Origin: KBS50 sp042434095
Lineage (GTDB): Bacteria > Actinomycetota > Actinomycetes > Mycobacteriales > Micromonosporaceae
Assembly (NCBI RefSeq): GCF_042434095.1
Contig: NZ_JBHLUE010000026.1
Location: forward strand, 558,001-622,000
Length of the DNA: 64,000 nt
Reading direction: 5' to 3'
Within the stretch, counting starts at the first letter, position 1. Every line of letters starts with the position of its first letter. The notes under the pieces were generated by a model. The model was not told where the DNA came from, searched no databases, and saw only the letters and a list, made by a program, of their open reading frames with translations. Below, one piece after another: positions 17,214-25,968 of this stretch. A program made the translations under genes and the position numbers.

Positions 17214-17859
17214 CGAAGCCCGCCGCAAAATGGTCCGTCTCGGATGTTGGAAGGCGGGGTCGGCCCTCTCCCGGGGGTGAGCCAGCGTCCCGGCCCCGTC
17301 GTGCAGCCCCGTCCTCGGAAGGAAAGCCCAGCTCTCCGCATTGCGGAACCGGGAGGTGCGGCCGTGTGCACCCGGGCCGCCGGGTTCCGGCAAACCTTTC
17401 GACCGCCCTTTGCTCTGCTGCCCCGCACGCACCGGTCGTTGTCCGATTATCGGACGTTGCCTGGGGCGTGGGAGGCAGCAGAGCAAAGGGCCGGCCGCAA
17501 GTACCCGGTGGGGCGCGCCATCGGGCTTCGCGAGCCGGTCCGCGGCGGTGCTCACCGCCGCTCAGCTGCGCGTTTCCCGGACCGGGAGATGGTTGCGGTC
17601 CCTGCCCGGCCGCCGTGGCGGGGCCGCATCGGCGTCCGAATGCTGGGCTGGTCCTTCGAAGTGGACGCGCACCTGGTGCTGACCTTCACCGGCCGGGCGG
17701 TGGGCGGCCGGGCCGGCCGGTGGGGCCGGGCGGCGAGGCGGCGAGGCGGCGGGGGCCGGGCGGCGAGGCGGCGGGGCGGCGGGGCCGGGCGGTGGGGCGG
17801 TGGGGCCGGGCGGCGGGGCCGGGCGGTGGGCGGCCCGGCGGCCGGGCCGGCCGGGCCGG
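17214..17859. other. Gene-free stretch with palindrome and G-rich low-complexity tract
   Basis: No convincing gene is seen. Open frames here lack ribosome sites and have unnatural composition. The stretch holds the 87-bp palindrome at 17405-17491, a short fragment around 17637-17690 that has a coding-like base pattern but no start or recognisable product, and a run of GGCGGGGCCGG-type low-complexity sequence from about 17690 to 17859 just after the MFS gene end. Confidence 0.6.
17405..17491. repeat. 87-bp long imperfect palindrome
   Basis: Outer arms GCCCTTTGCTCTGCTGCC (17405-17422) and GGCAGCAGAGCAAAGGGC (17474-17491) are perfect 18-base complements. The exact centre is another palindrome, GTCCGATTATCGGAC (17441-17455). 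The two 18-base side segments between them also pair at 10 of 18 positions. The whole can fold into one long hairpin or cruciform with about 35 pairs. It has no T-tract and lies far from any stop codon, so a simple terminator is not the obvious reading. Confidence 0.9.
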
Positions 17860-19086
17860 TCACCCGCCGGGCGCGGGGCGGCGGGTGACCGGGACCAGCG
17901 CCAGCGCGGCCAGCAGCAGCACCGGCACGATCAGCAGCGCCCGCAACGTGCCGAACCGGTCGCCGAGCAGCCCGACCAGCGGCGGGCCGCCCAGAAACGC
18001 GGTGTAACCGATCATCGCCACCACGCTGACCCGGGCCGGCGCCCGGTCCTCCTGGTCGGCCGCCGCGCTCATCCCGACCGGGAAGCCGAGCGACGCGCCC
18101 AGGCCCCATGCCGCCACCCCGATCAGCGCCACCGGGCCGGGGCCGGCGAGCACGGCGATCAGCACCCCGGCCCCGGCCAGCCCGATGGTGGCGGCCAGCA
18201 CCGGCACCCGACCCCAGCGGTCCAGCGCCACGGTGCCGGCGAGCCGGCCCACGGTCATGGCACCGACAAACAGCCCGAAGACGGCCGAGCCGGCCGCCTC
18301 GGTGAACCCGTGCCCGTCGACGAAGGCCACCCCGACCCAGTCGTTCGCGGTGCCCTCGGTGAACGCCATCACCAGCACGAACAGGCCGACCAGCAGGGTC
18401 CGCGGCTCGCGCCAGGCGGCCAGCACGCCGCTGCCCCGGCCCGCCTCGGTCGCGTCCCGGTCGCCGGCCGCCCCGTCCGCCGGGGTCGGCAGGAAGCGCC
18501 GGGCGCCGGCCACCGTGCCGGCGAGCACCAGCACGGCGACGACCGCCAGGTGTACGGCGATCGGCACCCCCGTGTGCGTACCGAGCGCGCCGAGCAGGCC
18601 GCCGGCCACCGTACCCAGGCTCCAGGCGGCGTGGAACCGCGGCATGACCGTGCGCGCGAGCCGGCGCTCGACGGCGGCCGCCTCCACGTTCATGGCCACG
18701 TCGCAGCTGCCCGAGCCGTAGCCGAGGGCGGCCAGCCCGACCGCCGTCACCGGGATCGACGTCCACGCGCCGATGCCCAGGCCCGCCACGGCGAGCCCGG
18801 CCGCCACCAGGGCCGTCGCCCCGACCACCACCCGGGCCGGGCCGAAGCGGTGCACCACGGCGCCCGCGGTGGACATGGCCAGCACCGCGCCGGCCGACAT
18901 GGCCAGCAGCACCAGGCCGAGCCGACCGGCGCTGATCGCCAGCTCGTCCCGGGCCGTCGGAATCCGGGCGAACCAGCTGGCCACGGCCAGCCCGTTGAGC
19001 CCGAAGACCACCGCCACCCCGGTCCGGGCGCTGAGCACCCGCCGCAGGTCAAAGTCGACGGCCGTGCGGGTCAGGGACCGCTGCAC
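17860..19086 (-). CDS. Major facilitator superfamily transporter
   Basis: A 408-residue protein with about 12 hydrophobic segments, a loop between the halves (about residues 190-215) and MFS-style RFGPAR and RWGRVP loops after helices 2 and 8. It resembles sugar/multidrug exporters of the YbjJ/AraJ kind. I chose the GTG at 19086, which has AAAGGAG eight bases upstream; a longer frame reaches 19158. A LacI/CebR-like operator sits 85-98 bases upstream (19171-19184), suggesting sugar-responsive control. The substrate cannot be predicted. Confidence 0.85.
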   Translation of the reverse strand: MQRSLTRTAVDFDLRRVLSARTGVAVVFGLNGLAVASWFARIPTARDELAISAGRLGLVLLAMSAGAVLAMSTAGAVVHRFGPARVVVGATALVAAGLAVAGLGIGAWTSIPVTAVGLAALGYGSGSCDVAMNVEAAAVERRLARTVMPRFHAAWSLGTVAGGLLGALGTHTGVPIAVHLAVVAVLVLAGTVAGARRFLPTPADGAAGDRDATEAGRGSGVLAAWREPRTLLVGLFVLVMAFTEGTANDWVGVAFVDGHGFTEAAGSAVFGLFVGAMTVGRLAGTVALDRWGRVPVLAATIGLAGAGVLIAVLAGPGPVALIGVAAWGLGASLGFPVGMSAAADQEDRAPARVSVVAMIGYTAFLGGPPLVGLLGDRFGTLRALLIVPVLLLAALALVPVTRRPAPGG

Positions 19087-19170
19087 CGGTTCGCTCCTTT
19101 CGATCGGCTCCGCCGCCCGGCCTCGCCGCGCGATGAAAGATCGACCGTACGCCTCCACGGCGACGGCCGT

Positions 19171-19184
19171 TGGGAGCGCTCTCG
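19171..19184 (-). promoter_or_regulatory. CebR/LacI-like palindromic operator
   Basis: TGGGAGCGCTCTCG matches 12 of 14 positions of the known actinomycete CebR operator TGGGAGCGCTCCCA. It lies upstream of the MFS transporter start, in its promoter region. The match is by eye, and no LacI-family gene is present in the window. Confidence 0.5.
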
Positions 19185-19234
19185 GGGTTCGGTGGTCGGG
19201 CCGCCAGAACGGGTGGTCGGGCCGTCCGGCCGAC

Positions 19235-19315
19235 GGTCCGGCCGTCGGGACGGTGGCCCGGCCGTCGGGACGGTGGTCCGGCCCGTCGGGACGATGGTCC
19301 GGCCATCGGGACGGG
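19235..19315. repeat. 20-21-bp tandem repeat
   Basis: Four units of consensus GGTCCGGCCGTCGGGACGGT, the third with one inserted base, end just before the stop codon of the YbaK-like gene. They fill most of the gap between that gene and the MFS promoter. Confidence 0.85.
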
Positions 19316-19317
19316 GG

Positions 19318-19788
19318 TCAGGCCGAGGGCTCCGGATCGGTCACGTCGGCCAGGGTGGCCGCCAGCGCCGGCAGGGCCGCGTCCGCGTCGACCGCCACGG
19401 CCGTGCCGTGCCGACCGGCGCCGAGGGTGATCGTGCGGCCCCGCAGCCGCTCGTCGGCGATGACCGGCCACGGGGTCGTGGAGCCGAACGGGGTGATCGT
19501 GCCCCGCTCGTATCCGGTGGCCGCCCGGGCCGTCGCCGCGTCCGGCATCGACAGCCGGCTCACCCCGAGCAGCGCCCGCAGCTTGGGCCAGGAGATGACC
19601 CGGTCCCCGGGAACGAGCACGAACAGGTGGTCGTCCTCGCCCCGGCGTACGACCAGGGTTTTCACCACGTCCGGGACGGCCACGCCGCGCGCGGCCGCGG
19701 CCTCGCCCAGGCTGCGCACCGGGCCGTGCTCGATGACCCGGTAGGGGATGCCGGCGGCGGCGAGCGCGTCGAGCGCCGGAGTTGACAT
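19318..19788 (-). CDS. YbaK/EbsC-family aminoacyl-tRNA deacylase-like protein
   Basis: A 156-residue YbaK/prolyl-tRNA-deacylase-fold protein. It shows the family blocks DVVKTLVVRRG (with the conserved Lys), FVLVPGDRVISWPKL, GYERGTITPFG and a final TLGAGRHGTAV segment. Members hydrolyse misacylated tRNAs such as Cys-tRNA(Pro), although many free-standing homologues have no proven substrate. The ATG at 19788 is preceded by GGAGG only one base away, so the exact start or mode of initiation is a little uncertain. It is a single gene, divergent from the exopolysaccharide operon. Confidence 0.85.
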   Translation of the reverse strand: MSTPALDALAAAGIPYRVIEHGPVRSLGEAAAARGVAVPDVVKTLVVRRGEDDHLFVLVPGDRVISWPKLRALLGVSRLSMPDAATARAATGYERGTITPFGSTTPWPVIADERLRGRTITLGAGRHGTAVAVDADAALPALAATLADVTDPEPSA

Positions 19789-19956
19789 GCCTCCGAACCT
19801 AGCGCGCCGACCACCGGCGCCGGGCCGGGAGACCGTACCGGGCGGGGCGGCGGCCGGCGGCGGTCCGCATTGTTTGGTGAAATTTCCACGACCAGCGGTG
19901 GCGCGCGGCCGGGTCTTCCGGTCGGTGCCGAAATCGATCTGAAAGGGGGCCCGGAA

Positions 19957-19983
19957 ATGCCTTATTTGCTTAACGGTAATTAG
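19957..19983 (+). CDS. Possible eight-codon leader peptide
   Basis: ATG preceded by GAAAGGGGG at seven bases spacing opens a frame reading MPYLLNGN and a TAG stop. The ribosome site is stronger than for most genes here, and the codons are unusually AT-rich (TAT, TTG, CTT, AAT). It may be a leader peptide for downstream control, or chance. No attenuator-like hairpin immediately follows. Confidence 0.2.
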   Translation: MPYLLNGN

Positions 19984-20372
19984 AGTTTCGAATCGCATGA
20001 GCGGGTCGAACCGGTCCTCGGGCCTCGGCTCGGCGCGGGCTCATGGGACGGGCGGTCGTCCGATCGTCCAATTCGCGCTGGCCACTGGTACACATTCCCG
20101 TCAATCAATTGCACGAGTGCGGCCGCGTCGTCCCAGATACTGGTCGGTGCGGCGATGCGGACGCTGGCGATCCGGGTGAGGTCTGGGATTGTGGCAATCG
20201 TGTCGGAGCGATGAGCGTCGGGTTACGAAGGCGGGCGGAAGCCGCACGTCAGTCGAGTCAGTCGCCGTGACGCCCGAAGTGTCGATCTACCAACTCGTAA
20301 TGTTTCCGCCGTCCGATGGGGGCGCTCGCCTAACATCAGCGCGCATTATCGTCAACGGATGCTGCGGTGAAA

Positions 20373-20386
20373 TCTCGGTGCCGAGA
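20373..20386. promoter_or_regulatory. Perfect inverted repeat upstream of the exopolysaccharide operon
   Basis: TCTCGG and CCGAGA are separated by two bases. The site lies 91-104 bases upstream of the deacetylase start and just before the AT-rich stretch most likely to hold the promoter, so a regulator site is plausible. No protein can be assigned to it. Confidence 0.4.
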
Positions 20387-20476
20387 AATGCGGTGTGTAA
20401 TTGCTAGACTCCGATTAGACATCTACGGCCCTGGATGGGCTGTCACCCCGGTCCGCTCCTCATCGGAGGTCTCCTC

Positions 20477-22627
20477 ATGGTCCTCGCTGGACCGTCGCGC
20501 CGTCGCGCATCCCAACTCGTCCTCACCGGCCTGACCGCCCTCGCGGTCGTTCTCGGCGCCCAGACTCCCGGCCACGCCCGCACGCCGGCGCGGCCGGCCC
20601 AGCCGCCCTCGGTCCCCGGTCTCGGCCAGGTGGCGAGCCCGCGGCTGGCCCGTCCCGGCGCGCTGCCGCCGCGGGCCGGAACGGTCCGGGTGACCGGCGC
20701 CACGCCGAGCGGGACCGGCTCGGCGTCCCGAGCCGCCGCCGGCACCCAGGGGCTCAACGACCGGGTGGCGCTGCGGGCGCTGATCGTGGCCACCGACACC
20801 GCCGACTTCGGCGTGCCGACGCTGACCACCACCCTGGACCGGGTCGGCGCCGGCTACGACGTCCTCTACACCGCGTCGGACCCGCTCGGCACCGGCACCC
20901 TGGTCCGCCCGGACGGCGTCGGCAGGTACAACGCCATCCTGCTGACGAACAGCATGCTGCTGTACTCGGCCGGCGGCAGCTACGTCTCCGGGCTGACCAG
21001 CGCGGAGTGGAACATCCTGTGGGCCTACGAACGCAACTTCGGCGTCCGGCAGGCCGCGCTCTACACCAGCTACGGGACCTGGCCGGAGGACTACTGCCTC
21101 AACTCCAACGGCGAGGGCGGCGTCGGTGACACCCCGCTGCCCGCCTCGCTCACCGGCCAGGGCGCGTCGGTCTTCGACTACCTGACCAGCACCGCGCAGG
21201 TCCCGCTGACCCAGTCGTACGTCTACCGGACGTCGATTCGATCCGGCTGCGCCGCCGACGCCCTGCTGACCAACGGCGCCGACGTGCTGGGCGTGCGGAC
21301 CACCTCCACCGACGGCCGCGAGCGGATCGCGCTCACATTCACCTCCAACCAGTACCTGCTCCAGTCCGACCTGCTGGTCTATGGCCTCTTCCGGTGGGCC
21401 AGCAAGGGGCTCTACCTCGGCGAGCAGCGGCACCACCTGAACGTCGACATCGACGACTGGTTCAACACCTCCGACCATTACCACACCGACGGGACCGTGG
21501 AATACAGCCCCGGCTGGCAGGTCAGCGGCCACGACGTGGTCAACCTCGACGCCCAGCAGACCGCGCTGCGGGCCGCCCACCCCAACGCGTCGGGCCTCAC
21601 CCTGAACATCCCGTACAACGGCGCGGACATCGACCCGTTCGCCGGCAGCGCCTGCAGCCCCAACGGCGACGCCAGCACGCTCACCGCCACCACGAAGTGC
21701 CTCAAGGACCACTTCCGGTGGATCAACCACACCCTCAACCACCCCGAGCTGAACACGACGAGCTACACCACCACCTACAACGAGATCAACGACAACCGGG
21801 TCGCCGGCGCCGCGATCGGGCTCAACGCCCCGGCCAGCGTGCTGAAGACCCCGGAATACTCCGGTCTCGGCGTCTACAACGACAACCCGAACGACGACGT
21901 CAGCCCGCCGACCGACCACGGCCTCGCGGCGTCCAACCCGAACCTCCTGAAGGCCGCCGACGACCTTGGCGTCGACACGCTGGTCGGCAACATGTCGTTC
22001 GCCAGCGAGGTGCCGCCGCACCTCAACGCCGGCATCCGGCATTCGTTGGACCAGAAGATCCAGGTGGTGCCGGTCTGGCCGACCAACATCGCCTACCACT
22101 GCACCACGCCGGACGAGGAAACCGCCTTCTACAACTCCTTCTACGGTCCCGGCGGACGCTTCCCGTACTGGCCCACCAACCGCACGTACGCGCAGATCGT
22201 GGACTACGAGGCCGGGATGGCGCTGCAGCACGCGGCGTCCGGCTCGATGTACGCGCACACCTTCCACATCGCCAACGTGAACGACTACGGTTCGGGCCGG
22301 ACGCTGCTCACCGACTGGCTGAGCGCCGTGCTCGGCAAGTACGACTCCTACTACTCGGTGCCGCTGCTGAACACCGCCTGGCCGGACCTCGCCGCGTACG
22401 CCCGGACCCGCACGGCCCACTTCGCGGAGCTGGCCGCCGGGGTGGACCCCGTGTACGACCGGAGCGCCGGCACCATCACGGTGACCTCGCCGGCCGCCGG
22501 CACCGTCCAGCTCGGCGGGGTGGCCGCGACCACCCCGGGCGCGACCACGTACGGCACCGACGTCACCGCCCCGGTGACGCTCGCGGCCGGCGCGGCCGTC
22601 ACCGTCAACGCGGCGCCGCGCGCCTAG
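20477..22627 (+). CDS. Secreted Agd3-like (CE18-type) polysaccharide deacetylase
   Basis: A 716-residue exported protein: Arg-rich start, hydrophobic core (about 12-30) and an Ala-X-Ala type cleavage region. The middle carries deacetylase hallmarks: a metal-binding Asp cluster in NVDIDDWFN (about residues 324-327) and an HxxxH in NHTLNHPE (about 418-424), as in Agd3 of Aspergillus and the PelA deacetylase domain. The N-terminal 250 residues form a class-I-glutamine-amidotransferase-like segment (ALIVATDT, AILLTNSML), also described for Agd3. It would partly N-deacetylate a galactosamine-containing exopolysaccharide outside the cell. GGAGG at 20465-20469 fixes the start at 20477. It heads the operon, 51 bases before the PelF-like gene. 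Confidence 0.8.
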   Translation: MVLAGPSRRRASQLVLTGLTALAVVLGAQTPGHARTPARPAQPPSVPGLGQVASPRLARPGALPPRAGTVRVTGATPSGTGSASRAAAGTQGLNDRVALRALIVATDTADFGVPTLTTTLDRVGAGYDVLYTASDPLGTGTLVRPDGVGRYNAILLTNSMLLYSAGGSYVSGLTSAEWNILWAYERNFGVRQAALYTSYGTWPEDYCLNSNGEGGVGDTPLPASLTGQGASVFDYLTSTAQVPLTQSYVYRTSIRSGCAADALLTNGADVLGVRTTSTDGRERIALTFTSNQYLLQSDLLVYGLFRWASKGLYLGEQRHHLNVDIDDWFNTSDHYHTDGTVEYSPGWQVSGHDVVNLDAQQTALRAAHPNASGLTLNIPYNGADIDPFAGSACSPNGDASTLTATTKCLKDHFRWINHTLNHPELNTTSYTTTYNEINDNRVAGAAIGLNAPASVLKTPEYSGLGVYNDNPNDDVSPPTDHGLAASNPNLLKAADDLGVDTLVGNMSFASEVPPHLNAGIRHSLDQKIQVVPVWPTNIAYHCTTPDEETAFYNSFYGPGGRFPYWPTNRTYAQIVDYEAGMALQHAASGSMYAHTFHIANVNDYGSGRTLLTDWLSAVLGKYDSYYSVPLLNTAWPDLAAYARTRTAHFAELAAGVDPVYDRSAGTITVTSPAAGTVQLGGVAATTPGATTYGTDVTAPVTLAAGAAVTVNAAPRA

Positions 22628-22678
22628 CGGCCCGGCACCGCGGCAGAGGGGGGACGTGACGGTGGACGGGGGAACCCG

Positions 22679-24361
22679 GTGAGGATCGCGCTGGTGTCGG
22701 AGGGCACGTACCCGTACGCCATGGGCGGCGTGAGCATCTGGTGCGAACAGCTCATCCGGGGGATGCCGGACCACCGGTGGGAGGTGGTGGCGCTCACCGT
22801 GGACGGCACCGAGAGGTCGGTGTTCGACCGGCCGGCGAACCTCGACCGGGTGCACTCGATCCCGCTGTGGGGCGGGCGGCCGCCGGGCCGCCGCCCCCGG
22901 CGCGGGTCGCTGGTCCCGGCCGGGCGGCCGGGCGCCGGCTTTCTCGAGTCGTACGAGGTGTTCCTGCGGGCGCTCGTGACGCCGCTGGAGTCGACCCGCT
23001 CGCAGGCCGGCGCGGTCAACCGGAGCACCTTCCTGCTCGCGCTGCGGGGGATGTTCCAGTACGTCGTCGACGGCGGCGATCTGAGCGCTGGCCTGCTCTC
23101 CAACCGGGCCCTCGGCATGCTGCTGGACGCCTGGCAGACGCTGCGGGTCGACGAGGCGGGACCGGCGCTCACCGTCGGCGACGCGCTCGAGGCCAGCTGG
23201 CTCATCGCGCACATGCTGCGGCCGTTGAGCGCTCCGCCGGTCCGGGCCGACATCGTGCACGCGTCGATGAACGGCCTCGCCATGCTCGTCGGCATGGCCT
23301 CGGCCTGGACCTACGGCACCCCGCTGGTGCTCTCCGAGCACGGCATCTATCTGCGCGAGCGGTACATCTCCTACCTGCACGACGAGTCGCCGCACCCGGT
23401 ACGCGTGCTGGTGCTCAGCTTCTTCCGGTCCCTCACCGGCTCGGCGTACCTGATCAGCGACGCGCTGGCCCCGCATTCCCGGTACAACCGGCGCTGGCAG
23501 CTGCACAACGGCGCCGACCCGGCCCGGATGTGGACGATGTACAACGGCGTCGACCCGGACGAGTTCCCGCCGGCGGCCGGCGAGCCGGCGGCGCCGACCA
23601 TCTCGTTCATGGGCCGGGTCGACCCGCTGAAGGACCTGCACACCCTGATCCGCGCCTTCGCCCTGGTCCGCGCCGAGATCCCGGCCGCGCGGCTGCGCAT
23701 CTTCGGCGGGACCCCGGCCGCCAACCGGGTCTACCACCTCAGCTGCCAGGCCCTGATCGACGAACTCGGCCTCACCGGGCACGCCACCCTGGAGGGCCGG
23801 GTCGGCAGCGCCGTCGAGGCGTACCACGCCGGCAGCCTGGTGGCGCTGACCAGCATCTCCGAGGGCTTCCCGTACACGGTGGTCGAGGCGATGGCCTGCG
23901 GCCGGCCGACCGTGTGCACCAACGTGGGCGGGGTGGCCGAGGCGGTCGCCGACACCGGGATCGTGGTGCCGCCGCGGGACGTGCCGGCGGTCGCCGCGGC
24001 CTGCGTACGGCTGCTGCGCGACCGGGAGCTGCGGCTGCGGCTCGGCGCGGTGGCCCGGGCCCGGGTCCTGGAGCGGTTCACCCTGCGCCGCTCGCTGGAC
24101 GCGTACCGCGAGATCTACCAGCGGCTCACCGCGCCGGCCGAGATGGCCGCGCCGCCCAGCGAGCCGCGGGGCCGGGCCCAGGGCCGGGTCCGGGTGCCCG
24201 ATCACGGGATCCGGCCGGGGGTGGCCGCCGTGCCGGTGCGGCTGCCGGATCCGGTGATCCGGCCGGGGGTGGCCGCCGTGCCGGTCCGGCTGCCCCGGCA
24301 GCGGAGCCCCGAGGAGCCGGCCGGGGACACGCTCGCGCTGCCGACCGGTGAGCCGGCATGA
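22679..24361 (+). CDS. pelF: PelF-like GT4 glycosyltransferase
   Basis: A 560-residue family-4 glycosyltransferase. The N-terminus (LVSEGTYPYAMGGVSIWCEQ) is the characteristic PelF/DUF3492 opening. The C-terminal Rossmann domain has FMGRVDPLKDLHTLI and the E-x7-E pair E395/E403 in EGFPYTVVEAMACG. PelF uses UDP-GalNAc/GlcNAc to build the Pel chain in the cytosol. The start is a GTG with a GGGGGAA ribosome site. The last 60 residues are a linker containing two 16-residue repeats (24197-24292). It overlaps the next membrane-protein gene by ATGA, as pelF precedes pelG in Pel operons. Confidence 0.88.
   Translation: MRIALVSEGTYPYAMGGVSIWCEQLIRGMPDHRWEVVALTVDGTERSVFDRPANLDRVHSIPLWGGRPPGRRPRRGSLVPAGRPGAGFLESYEVFLRALVTPLESTRSQAGAVNRSTFLLALRGMFQYVVDGGDLSAGLLSNRALGMLLDAWQTLRVDEAGPALTVGDALEASWLIAHMLRPLSAPPVRADIVHASMNGLAMLVGMASAWTYGTPLVLSEHGIYLRERYISYLHDESPHPVRVLVLSFFRSLTGSAYLISDALAPHSRYNRRWQLHNGADPARMWTMYNGVDPDEFPPAAGEPAAPTISFMGRVDPLKDLHTLIRAFALVRAEIPAARLRIFGGTPAANRVYHLSCQALIDELGLTGHATLEGRVGSAVEAYHAGSLVALTSISEGFPYTVVEAMACGRPTVCTNVGGVAEAVADTGIVVPPRDVPAVAAACVRLLRDRELRLRLGAVARARVLERFTLRRSLDAYREIYQRLTAPAEMAAPPSEPRGRAQGRVRVPDHGIRPGVAAVPVRLPDPVIRPGVAAVPVRLPRQRSPEEPAGDTLALPTGEPA
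24197..24292 (+). repeat. In-frame 48-bp duplication at the PelF-like C-terminus
   Basis: Two abutting 48-base units encode PDHGIRPGVAAVPVRL and PDPVIRPGVAAVPVRL. The array keeps the reading frame and lies outside the catalytic domain. Confidence 0.9.
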
Positions 24362-25944
24362 CCGACAGCAGCGGCGCGCGGGCGGGCGGGTCCGCACATC
24401 CGGTCCTGCTGCCCAGGATCTCCACCGACCCGGTCGACGAGCTGGTCGAGCGGATCCGGCCCCGGCTGGCCCGGGCCGTCGACGCGCTCCAGGTGGCCGC
24501 CGCGCTGGAGGCCGACGGACACACCGATCGGGGCGCGCAGGTCGAGTACGGGTACACCGACGTCTTCGTGCTCGCGTCCGAGGTCTACCGGCGGTTGGGG
24601 CAGCCGGGGCCGGCCGCCGGCCAGCCGGCCGGGGCGGCAGGTCGGGGCTGGCCGGACGGGCTGCGCACCGTCGCGCACGGCCCGCTGTACCTGCTGCCGA
24701 GCGCCGCGTTCCCGGCGGTGGTGTCGGTCGTCGGGCGGCCCGGCCTGGTGCTCGGGCTGGTGCTGGCCGGCACGCTCGGCTGGACCGCCTCCGGGGTGGC
24801 CGCTCACCTGGCGCACCGCCTGGTCGGCCTGGGCCGGCCGCGCTCGGCGAACCGGGTGCTGCGGGCGGCCCTGCTGGCCGGTCCGCTGCTCGGCGTGCCG
24901 CTCGGCGCCGCGCTGGCGCCGCTCGGCGGCCTGCCGCTCGCCGTGATGGTCGTGCTCCAGCTGACCTACCAGCTGGCCAGCACGCTGCTGATGTTCTACC
25001 GGCGCGAGGCGTGGCTCGCCCTGGTGATGTGCCCGACCGCGGTGACCGGGGTGGTCTACCTGATGTTCCACGGCGCGGCGCAGCGCCGGTGGGCGGTGGC
25101 CACGGCGGCCCTCTGCGTGCTGGCGGCGTTCGCCGCCGCCCTGCTGGCCGCGCGGGCCGCCGCGCCGACCGGGGCGCCGTCCGCACCGGCCGGGGCGCCG
25201 TCCGCGCCGGCCGGGGACCCGTCCGCACCGGCCGCCGGGCCGGCCGCGCGGGCCGGCGGGCCGGCCGCGCGGGCCGGCGAGCCGGCGGTGGGCGAGCCCG
25301 CGGCCGCGCCGGTGGCCGAGAATCCGTGGTGGCCGGAGGCGGCCGCGCTGTGTGGCGTGGCCGGCTACGGGCTCTGCTCGGCGGCGCTGCTCTTCCACGC
25401 GGAGGCGCCCTACCTGGACCGGTTGAACCTCGCCGTGGCGGTCGTACCGCTGATCCTCTCGATGGGCTTCGTCGAGTGGCGGTCGAGCCGGTTCTGGCCC
25501 GACATGGTGGCGCTGACCAGGCGGGCCCTGCGGCCCCGCGGGTTCGTCAGCGGGATCTGGCGGGCCATCGGTCGCGAGTCCGCGGCCTGCATGGCGGTGC
25601 CGGCCGTGCTCGGCGCGGCGCTGCTGGCCCTGCTGCACCGGGCCGGGGAGCTCACCGCGGCGGCGGCGGCCATGACGGCCGCGCACGCGGCGCTGGCCGG
25701 CGCGTACTACCTGGCGTTCCTGCTCGTCGGCCGGGGGAGGTACGGCTGGCTGTGCCTGTCCATCGGGTTCGTGGTCGCGCTGCACATCGGGGTCGGCGCG
25801 CTGCTCGGCGCGGCGCCGCTGCTGCACCGGGTCGGCTCGGCGGGCACGGACACCTCGCTCTACCTGGGCAGCGTCCTCCTGCTCCAGGCCCTGTTCGCCA
25901 TCGGTCTGCTCCCGGTTATCGGGCAGATCCGGCACTACCGATAG
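24358..25944 (+). CDS. Polytopic membrane protein, possible PelG counterpart
   Basis: A 528-residue protein with roughly 12 hydrophobic segments and a cytosolic N-terminal region of about 100 residues. Two halves of membrane helices are separated by an Ala/Pro/Gly linker made of 21-base repeats (25171-25278). Pel systems pair PelF with PelG, a multi-helix membrane protein needed for synthesis and export, and the position right after the PelF-like gene (4-base overlap) suggests that role. Direct resemblance to PelG is not clear by eye, so the function is inferred from context. The FVEWRSSRFWPD loop and the terminal LPVIGQIRHYR tail are the most distinctive motifs. Confidence 0.7.
   Translation: MTDSSGARAGGSAHPVLLPRISTDPVDELVERIRPRLARAVDALQVAAALEADGHTDRGAQVEYGYTDVFVLASEVYRRLGQPGPAAGQPAGAAGRGWPDGLRTVAHGPLYLLPSAAFPAVVSVVGRPGLVLGLVLAGTLGWTASGVAAHLAHRLVGLGRPRSANRVLRAALLAGPLLGVPLGAALAPLGGLPLAVMVVLQLTYQLASTLLMFYRREAWLALVMCPTAVTGVVYLMFHGAAQRRWAVATAALCVLAAFAAALLAARAAAPTGAPSAPAGAPSAPAGDPSAPAAGPAARAGGPAARAGEPAVGEPAAAPVAENPWWPEAAALCGVAGYGLCSAALLFHAEAPYLDRLNLAVAVVPLILSMGFVEWRSSRFWPDMVALTRRALRPRGFVSGIWRAIGRESAACMAVPAVLGAALLALLHRAGELTAAAAAMTAAHAALAGAYYLAFLLVGRGRYGWLCLSIGFVVALHIGVGALLGAAPLLHRVGSAGTDTSLYLGSVLLLQALFAIGLLPVIGQIRHYR
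25171..25278 (+). repeat. In-frame 21-bp minisatellites in the membrane protein gene
   Basis: Three copies of a 21-base unit (GAPSAPA) at 25171-25233 are followed, after three bases, by two copies of another 21-base unit (GPAARAG) at 25237-25278. Both keep the frame and lie in the linker between the membrane halves. Confidence 0.9.
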
Positions 25945-25968
25945 CCCTGAGACCCTGGGGAGGTCCGG

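Larger units (their letters stand above)
19789..20476. other. Long divergent intergenic region with comparatively AT-rich stretches
   Basis: Between the YbaK-like gene and the exopolysaccharide operon lie 688 bases with lower GC than the surroundings. They contain a possible eight-codon leader ORF (19957-19983) and a perfect hairpin or operator TCTCGG-TG-CCGAGA (20373-20386). About 20 bases further on is an AT-richer GCTAGACT/TTAGACAT stretch that could hold the operon promoter. No longer gene is convincing. The length suggests a regulated promoter for the operon. Confidence 0.5.

Noticed and set aside
17637..17690. A coding-like fragment reading MLGWSFEVDAHLVLTFTG
   Set aside because: It has no start context and runs into G-rich low-complexity sequence; no family is recognised, so it is not called as a gene remnant.
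16919..17888. Several open frames over the tandem repeats
   Set aside because: They are built of repeated RLARCRAGW-type peptides created by the 20-bp repeats and have no ribosome site, so they are not genes.
20423..25228. A 1,601-codon open frame on the minus strand
   Set aside because: It is antisense to the deacetylase, PelF-like and membrane-protein genes. Its product is Arg/Pro/Gly/Ala-rich without domains, as expected from GC-rich shadow frames.
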